A stretch of 12,177 bases of DNA from positions 1 through 12,177 of the forward strand of contig DASRJX010000182.1 in assembly GCA_035649235.1 (NCBI GenBank), in the 5' to 3' direction. The DNA is from DASRJX01 sp035649235 (GTDB taxonomy: Bacteria; Acidobacteriota; Polarisedimenticolia; Gp22-AA2). This document shows positions 9,201 to 12,177 of this stretch, one piece after another; the first letter of the stretch is position 1, and the number at the start of each line of letters is the position of its first letter. Both the position numbers and the translations under genes were made by a program. The notes under the pieces were generated by a model. The model worked only from the letters and a program-made list of their open reading frames with translations. It was not told the origin of the DNA and made no database searches.

Positions 9201-12069
9201 GGCGACGGCGGTGGCGGAAGGGAGGACCCTCGGATCGGTGGGCGGCACGGGCCTCGACTGCTCCATGGCCCGGAGCACGTTCGGCCTCCCCGCCGCCGAC
9301 CTGGCGGCGCTCGTGGCGGACGGCGTCGTCCGCGTGGACGTCAGGAACTCCGACACCGTGGACCCGACCTGCGCCGTGAGCCGACACACGGTGCGCCTCA
9401 CCTATTCCGGATCGGGCGACCTCCTGGAGTTCGGGAACGGGTTCATCGACTTCACCAGCACGAAGTCGTTCCTCGTCCGGAACGACGGAACGGACAGCTT
9501 GTCGATCGCCGGCATCACAACGGACGACCCCGCCTACGTCGCCGACGCCGCGGCCTTCGTGCTCGCACCCGGGGAGCGGCGCGCGGTCCGCGTGGCGTTC
9601 ACCCCGACCCGCGAAGGGGCCTTCCCGGCGACGCTCACCATCCAGAGCAACGATCCCGACGAGGGCACCCTCGCTCTCCCGCTGAGCGGCTCCGGCATCC
9701 AGCCACCGGACATCGCCATCGCCCCGAACGCTCTCGCCGCGGAGGCCCTCGCCGGCGGGACGGCGACGCTGGCGCTCACCATCGGCAACTCCGGAGTCAC
9801 CAATCTGTCGTATGCGGCCATGGGTCTGCTTCCGTGGATCGCCATAGTCCCGGACTCGGGCATCGTGCTCCCGGGGACCAGCGCCGGCGTCACCGTCATC
9901 CTAAGCGCGGCCAGCCTCAATCCCGGGATCCACCAGGGAACCGTGAGAGTTGCCTGCAACGATCCGGATACACCGACGGTCGATGTTCCGGTCACCTTCT
10001 CGGTCGTCCAGGACGTCGACCACGACGGGGTACCCGATCGGGACGACAACTGCCAGGTGATGCCGAACCCCTCGCAGGAAGACGGCGACGCCGATGCGGT
10101 GGGCGATGCGTGCGACAACTGCGCCACGATCCCGAACGCGGATCAGGCGGACGGCAACCAGGACGGGTCGGGGGATGCCTGCCAGCCGTCCCTCATCCTG
10201 GACGGGATCGCCCAGGACGGCGGCGACGTCCTGCGAGTGCGGGCGGTGGCCCACGATCCGCAGGACGACCCGCTCCTCGGCCATCTGGAGATCGTCCGCG
10301 AGCAGGACTTCGTGCTGCCCGAGACGCTCGATTGCTCGGCTGGATACCTTCCCGACGGAGTGCCCGGCGAGGGGATCGGTTTCATATTCGGGGCCATCGG
10401 AGAGGCGTTCCTCTTCGACATGGACTCCGTCCTGGGGTGCGGCGACGCGATGACCGACTTCCTGATTGCCGCCGGTCCCTGCGATGGGCCCTCAGGATCC
10501 TTCGAGTCCACCCTCTCGCTCGAGGGGCTGGCGATCCCGGCCGAGATCTGCGTGATGGCTTTCGACGAACCCCGGGAAACGCGGAACCTGGTCCTGGTCG
10601 CGTACAGCCTGGACAGCGCCGGGCTGCGATTGGTCTCCGAGCCCCAGCTGAGGATCGCCTTCCACGGGAGCCTGCCGCGCCAGGCGGTCCTCGAAGGGTT
10701 GGAGAGCGGCGCGACCTACCGCCTGACGATGACGGTCACCGACGGCACGACGATCCCTGTGGCCGCGGGCGCGGCCTTCCTCTATCAAGGAGAGAGCCGC
10801 CTGATCGTCAACAACCCGCCTCGGGCGGTGCCGGCCGCCCCGGTCGCTTCCGAATGCGATCGGCCGGGGGGCGCCTTGATCGTGCTGAATGGGAGCGCGA
10901 CGGAGGACCCGGACTCCCACGCGGGTACTCAAGATGACCTGGCCTCATTCGAGTGGCTCCGCGACCCGGGCCTTCCCGGCGAGCAGCCGTTGGGAACGGG
11001 GTCCGTCCTGCCGCTGTTGCTTCCCATCGGCACCCACAGCCTCGGCCTCAAGGTGACGGACACGATGGGCGAGTCGGACATGAGCGCCTTCACCCTGACG
11101 GTCCGGGACACCGTGCCGCCCGCCCTGCAGTGTCCGGGCCTCGCACCCACCGAATGCTCCGGCCCGGAAGGGGCGCCCGTGCTGGTCGTCGCGACGGCGT
11201 CGGATGCCTGTGATCCGGCTCCGGCGATCCGGAACGACCGCACCTCCAACGGCGCCGATGCCTCGACGACCTATCCGCTCGGTTCCACGCCGGTGCGCTT
11301 CACGGCGCAGGACGCTTCGGGGAACGTCGCGACCTGCGATGCGGTCGTGGGCGTGCAGGACACGACGCCGCCGGCGCTCGTGGTCGCCGCCTCTCCGTCT
11401 CTGCTCTGGCCGCCCAATCACACGCTCCTGCCGGTGCGGATCTCCTGGCAGGCGCAGGACCTGTGCGATCCGAGTCCTGACGTCGTGCTGCTGGATGCGA
11501 CCAGCAGCGAGCCGGACGATGCGCCCGGCCCAGGAGACGGAGCGACCCTCATCGACATCTCCGGGATCGATCGGCTCACGCCGGACGGCGACGTGCTGCT
11601 CCGCGCCGAGCGCAACGGAGAGGGGATCGGGAGGACCTACAGCCTGGTCTACCAGGCGCTCGACGGATCGGGGAACGCGGGGGTCGCCACGGCCTCGGTG
11701 CAGGTGCCGCACGACCTGGGCGGCCTCGTGGAGCCGATGACGCTGCTGGTGGAGCAGATGTCGGTGGAAGGCAAGGCCAAGATCAGTTGGCCCGCCGTGC
11801 CGGGAGCTCTCACCTACGACGTCATCGTCGGCGACCTGTCCTCGATGAGGCGGCTCGGCGACGCCATCTCGCTCGGCTCGGTGCGGGTCCTGGCGTGCGG
11901 GACCGACAAGACCCACGTCCAGGAGGACCCGCGGTTCCCGGTGCCTCCGCCGGGAAACGCGTTCATCTACCTCGCCCAGCCTCGCAACGAATACGGCGGG
12001 GCCGGATACGGGACGGAGTCGGCGCCCTGGCCGCTGATCCCGGACTCCTGCGTCGGGGGCTGTCCGTAG
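3277..12069 (+). CDS. Giant secreted subtilisin-family (S8) serine protease with multidomain C-terminal region
   Basis: 2930 residues; start set by GGAGG at 3267. A signal peptide (hydrophobic core about 13-24, Ala-Gly-Ala near 33-35) leads into an I9/fervidolysin-like propeptide (about 49-118). The S8 domain (about 124-438) has Asp169 (GVIDTGIDYTHPDL), His224 (GHGTHVAGT), oxyanion Asn316 (AAAGNN) and Ser384 (GTSMASPHVAG), so it should be active. An acidic calcium-like loop lies at 196-205 (DDDHNGYVDD). Then come an FN3 domain (445-553); four copies of an ASH/Ig-like unit from 555, 988, 1564 and 2143, three with an inserted alpha/beta domain; TSP3 calcium repeats (2246-2302); a four-Cys region (2303-2513); PKD-like (2514-2611), HYR (2612-2697) and LWPPNH (2698-2812) domains; and an FN3-like C-terminal module (about 2825-2930). 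It likely hydrolyses extracellular protein after propeptide removal. No sortase, PEP-CTERM, type IX or autotransporter signal is visible, so cell attachment is uncertain. The length is several times that of a simple subtilase. Confidence 0.96.
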   Translation: MPSLFRDDAGTRLLLGVLLLALLGPPFAPGPWAGAPGVEREHGKPERVAGDVIVKFRPTVADRDRGQVRDDLGAVRLRRFRSGAEHWRLPPGLTTEEALVRLRRHPRVLYAEPNYIQNALRSPDDPRYPDLWGLHNTGQTGGTIGSDIHVEQAWDLTTGRRTVLVGVIDTGIDYTHPDLAANIYTNPGEIPGNGVDDDHNGYVDDVHGWDFRNDDDDPMDDNGHGTHVAGTIGAVGNNALGVTGVNWEVQLVPMKFLAGSGSGTTADAVEAVDYATQAGLDILNNSWGGAAFSQALLESITEASDAGVLFVAAAGNNAANNDFDLHYPSGYDAPNVVSVAAVDHNDALASFSNYGLQTVDLAAPGVSILSTVPGGGYGMLSGTSMASPHVAGVAALLRAIAPTMAVVALKARLLDSVDPIPGLAGKVASGGRLNAIRSFSGRETVAPDAVTDLSVSSPRSFALTLHWTATGDDGGTGTASQYDIRYSTAPIDEAGFAKATQVHGASTPRPAGSAESLEVSGLAFSTTYYFALVAFDEWGNAGPMSNLAIGTTLGPPDIVVTPASLSADLFSGGATARTLMIDNPGVGDLVFDISIRPHAAAMAGGQRRDVSEALTSVAVEPADNEFPSLIDIALLESGADVAAIRQALLSYADIAKVAVLDGSISAPTLDTLRRYDAVIVVAGAPWGDPVATGNALADYADGGGGVVLTLASFVGNWPVRGRFETQGYHPLLALTNPILSSSLGEFVASHPIMDGVETALGGLLVAANLAPGAEWVADWSVGYPFIATKGGNVAAVNIFLSFGTYYSGDIPLILHNAAFWSSRGSRWLSTNPVSGLLPPGGSLDVVAAIDASGLDGGDYGLDLVVSSNDPDAPEVVIPVDLRVIGAPDISLSGTTLDFGVAYLGFSRSATLTISNDGIDDLTASVDVDHADVSVDPSSLAVPAGGSRDLSVTFRPTQPGLLQGILTIRTNDPDEATVTVPLEGTALLPPDIAVTPGSIGADLLTGQTTTRTLTIQNPGDGDLHFDVTSRVAGTGGTSPRSLGPSLFRAQVAGSDPLLGASDSPPEGYAPLPTEASLAPGATVLVIQSFRPWNTTSNEAVLSANGIVYDTIAPAQMTSTDLAAYSVVIIPSDQPTYYYRALATRAAQIDAYVGSGGVLEFHAAGWGWQNGDASLVTLPGGMRIQRYISETNRVLAPAHPLMAGVPDPFTGFASHAYFTSIPANAVHIAQDDAGRTNLVEYRFGRGMVVAGCQTFEFGYPRGLHTGLILRNLIPYTHHGLPPNWLAVEPSSGVVPAGGSLDLLVTFDPGGHFGGDYDADLHVTSNDPDEPKVVVPTRLHVTGVPDIAVGVEMVSLESRQDYSDSEATTHHVLATAVPPDGGGVLELIAEGDFGAASETATAVAEGRTLGSADTAGSDCTEARSTFDIGAADFAALTADGVVQVDVRNSPDVGLFCAVNRHTVRLTYAGPAERLDFGDLFIGLTSTKSFVIRNEGTADLSIIGITTDDPAYVPDASAFVLGPGERRKVGIALAPTREGPFPATLTVRSTDPDEGTLTMALSGTGRVPPDIAVTPERLETALFTGEATTRSLTIENTGPSDLHFDVEVRLKAQVAGTAGISPESSGSASSRAQATGSEPPANAPDSAPEGYVPLPTEASMTPRATVLIVQSVRPWDTSSNEAVLSASGILYDIIGPAQLASTNLSVYRVVIVPGDQPTSYYSGLAGRADQINAYVSAGGILEFHAAGWGWSGGNVSLVTLPGGMHILPSPALTNRVLAPGHPLMAGVPETFSGFPSSAYFSAIPANAVHIARDDTGRTNLVEYRFGRGTVVAGCQTFEYGYPRSLYSGLILHNMIPYTHSLAANWLAVDPQSGVVPAGGRLEIALTFDAARLFGGDYDADLLVRSNDPDEPEVVVPTRLHVTGTPDIAVTGEVVILESRQTWSIHAAVTHHVLTTTIPPDGGGELELIAEGNYGGPFETATAVAEGRTLGSVGGTGLDCSMARSTFGLPAADLAALVADGVVRVDVRNSDTVDPTCAVSRHTVRLTYSGSGDLLEFGNGFIDFTSTKSFLVRNDGTDSLSIAGITTDDPAYVADAAAFVLAPGERRAVRVAFTPTREGAFPATLTIQSNDPDEGTLALPLSGSGIQPPDIAIAPNALAAEALAGGTATLALTIGNSGVTNLSYAAMGLLPWIAIVPDSGIVLPGTSAGVTVILSAASLNPGIHQGTVRVACNDPDTPTVDVPVTFSVVQDVDHDGVPDRDDNCQVMPNPSQEDGDADAVGDACDNCATIPNADQADGNQDGSGDACQPSLILDGIAQDGGDVLRVRAVAHDPQDDPLLGHLEIVREQDFVLPETLDCSAGYLPDGVPGEGIGFIFGAIGEAFLFDMDSVLGCGDAMTDFLIAAGPCDGPSGSFESTLSLEGLAIPAEICVMAFDEPRETRNLVLVAYSLDSAGLRLVSEPQLRIAFHGSLPRQAVLEGLESGATYRLTMTVTDGTTIPVAAGAAFLYQGESRLIVNNPPRAVPAAPVASECDRPGGALIVLNGSATEDPDSHAGTQDDLASFEWLRDPGLPGEQPLGTGSVLPLLLPIGTHSLGLKVTDTMGESDMSAFTLTVRDTVPPALQCPGLAPTECSGPEGAPVLVVATASDACDPAPAIRNDRTSNGADASTTYPLGSTPVRFTAQDASGNVATCDAVVGVQDTTPPALVVAASPSLLWPPNHTLLPVRISWQAQDLCDPSPDVVLLDATSSEPDDAPGPGDGATLIDISGIDRLTPDGDVLLRAERNGEGIGRTYSLVYQALDGSGNAGVATASVQVPHDLGGLVEPMTLLVEQMSVEGKAKISWPAVPGALTYDVIVGDLSSMRRLGDAISLGSVRVLACGTDKTHVQEDPRFPVPPPGNAFIYLAQPRNEYGGAGYGTESAPWPLIPDSCVGGCP
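4939..6237 (+). repeat. Protease Ig-like repeat unit 0 (433 residues, divergent inserted domain)
   Basis: The unit opens with PPDIVVTPASLSADLFSGG and RTLMIDNPGVGDLVFDISIR, homologous to the openings of the three later units. At about residues 629-823 an alpha/beta domain interrupts the Ig fold: IDIALLESGADVAAIRQALL, then YDAVIVVAGAPW, YADGGGGVVLTL and HPIMDGVE. The pattern is flavodoxin- or GATase-like. The Ig strands then resume with RWLSTNPVSGLLPPGGSLDV and VVSSNDPDAPEVVIP. A conventional ASH domain follows (886-985, PDISLSGTTLDFG to VPLEGTA). The two-Cys module of units 1 and 2 is absent here. Confidence 0.75.
6238..7965 (+). repeat. Large tandem repeat unit 1 of the protease (576 residues)
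   Basis: Modules in order: Ig opening (988 on, PPDIAVTPGSIGADLLTG); Pro/Ser/Ala-rich linker; alpha/beta domain (about 1081-1276, TVLVIQSFRPWNTTSNEAVL, YVGSGGVLEFHAAGWGW, HPLMAGVPDPF, VVAGCQTFEFGY); Ig closing strands (NWLAVEPSSGVVPAGGSLDL, TSNDPDEPKVVVP); a beta-rich module with Cys1416 and Cys1453 (1341-1466); and an ASH domain (1469-1563, LDFGDLFIGLTSTKSFVIRN). Unit 2 repeats the same order with high similarity at protein and DNA level. Confidence 0.9.
7966..9702 (+). repeat. Large tandem repeat unit 2 of the protease (579 residues)
   Basis: This is a head-to-tail copy of unit 1 with the same module order. By eye roughly seven of ten residues match. Strong DNA identity occurs in blocks, for example a 27-base identical run around 7010-7036 and 8750-8776 (encoding VVAGCQTF). 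The copy is about four residues longer by the end of the inserted domain, and the net difference is three residues. Both module cysteines are kept (1995 and 2032, 37 apart as in unit 1). Many differences in conserved blocks are at third codon positions, so the copy has been kept under protein-level constraint. Confidence 0.9.
9703..10011 (+). repeat. Protease Ig-like repeat unit 3 (about 103 residues, no inserted domain)
   Basis: It opens with PPDIAIAPNALAAEALAGGT and LTIGNSGVTNLSY, aligned to the opening of units 0-2. It then passes straight through a short AAMGLLP linker into the closing strands (WIAIVPDSGIVLPGTSAGVT, then CNDPDTPTVDVPVTFSV). It shows the uninterrupted Ig-like domain and so marks where the alpha/beta domain sits in the other three copies. 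Confidence 0.8.
10012..10188 (+). repeat. Thrombospondin type 3 calcium-binding repeats within the protease
   Basis: Residues 2246-2304 read DVDHDGVPDRDDNCQVMPNP, then a second acidic run ending GDACDNC and a third ending GSGDACQ. This is the TSP3 pattern DxDxDGxxDxxDNCPxxxNPxQxDxDxDGxGDxCDNC. In this family the Asp residues bind calcium and the Cys residues form disulfides. It separates the Ig-like repeat array from the distal C-terminal modules and probably acts as a rigid calcium-dependent linker. Confidence 0.85.
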
Positions 12070-12086
12070 CCGGCCGTGGAGCGCGC

Positions 12087-12116
12087 CGGCCCGGACCGCC
12101 GCGGCGGCCCGGGCCG
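12087..12116 (+). terminator. GC-rich hairpin downstream of the subtilase gene, probable terminator
   Basis: CGGCCCGG (12087-12094) pairs with CCGGGCCG (12109-12116). After one A/C mismatch, CCGC pairs with GCGG inside, giving a long near-continuous stem 17 bases after the stop. The tail ttgcatcttt (12117-12126) is only moderately T-rich. The remainder to 12177 shows no gene. Confidence 0.6.
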
Positions 12117-12177
12117 TTGCATCTTTCCCGAAAGCGTGGCAAGAAGGGGCGCCCGCGACGGTGCTGCGGGCCGGAGG

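Noticed and set aside
6238..9702. Mobile element or CRISPR-like explanation for the large direct repeat
   Set aside because: The repeats are in-frame coding domains with no terminal inverted repeats, no transposase and no short repeat-spacer pattern. Internal gene duplication explains them.
12070..12177. Start of a further gene at the right edge
   Set aside because: Only about 100 bases remain after the protease stop. They hold the terminator-like hairpin and no convincing start codon with ribosome site.

Overview
The window is high-GC bacterial DNA (roughly two thirds G+C by eye). It carries three consecutive plus-strand genes and almost no other coding space. The combination suggests Acidobacteriota: a MacB/FtsX-type permease tail of the orphan-permease style, a CRTAC1-like FG-GAP/ASPIC-UnbV protein, and a giant multidomain subtilase with choice-of-anchor, HYR and 'LWPPNH' modules. 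Other high-GC environmental phyla such as Gemmatimonadota or Planctomycetota remain possible. The taxonomy is inference, because no rRNA or other marker gene is present.

Layout. Positions 1-705 hold the 3' end of an ABC-transporter permease (end of the periplasmic domain plus the FtsX domain). A 70-base gap has an inverted repeat and a good extended -10 element. Positions 776-3136 encode a 786-residue exported protein: N-terminal hydrophobic export segment, helical region, seven calcium-type FG-GAP repeats (probable seven-bladed propeller) and a C-terminal ASPIC/UnbV domain. A 140-base gap holds a second extended -10 element, a leader hairpin and a clear Shine-Dalgarno. Positions 3277-12069 encode a 2930-residue secreted subtilisin-family (S8) protease with an intact Asp169/His224/Ser384 triad and a very long modular C-terminal region. 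A strong GC hairpin follows its stop.

The most unusual part is the middle of the giant protease. An Ig-like (ASH/choice-of-anchor D type) domain occurs four times, starting at 4939, 6238, 7966 and 9703. In the first three copies a Rossmann-like alpha/beta domain appears to be inserted into the Ig fold at the same point, while the fourth copy is uninterrupted. Copies two and three belong to a tandem duplication of about 577 residues that also carries a two-cysteine beta-rich module and a second ASH domain. Downstream come thrombospondin type 3 calcium repeats, an unassigned four-cysteine region, a PKD-like domain, a HYR domain, an 'LWPPNH' domain and a C-terminal FN3-like module.

Functionally the two complete genes look like parts of an exported, calcium-dependent surface or extracellular programme. 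Each has its own promoter-like sequence, so a shared operon is not required. I saw no RNA gene, CRISPR array, insertion sequence or defence system. The novelty here is protein architecture, not a new multi-gene system.
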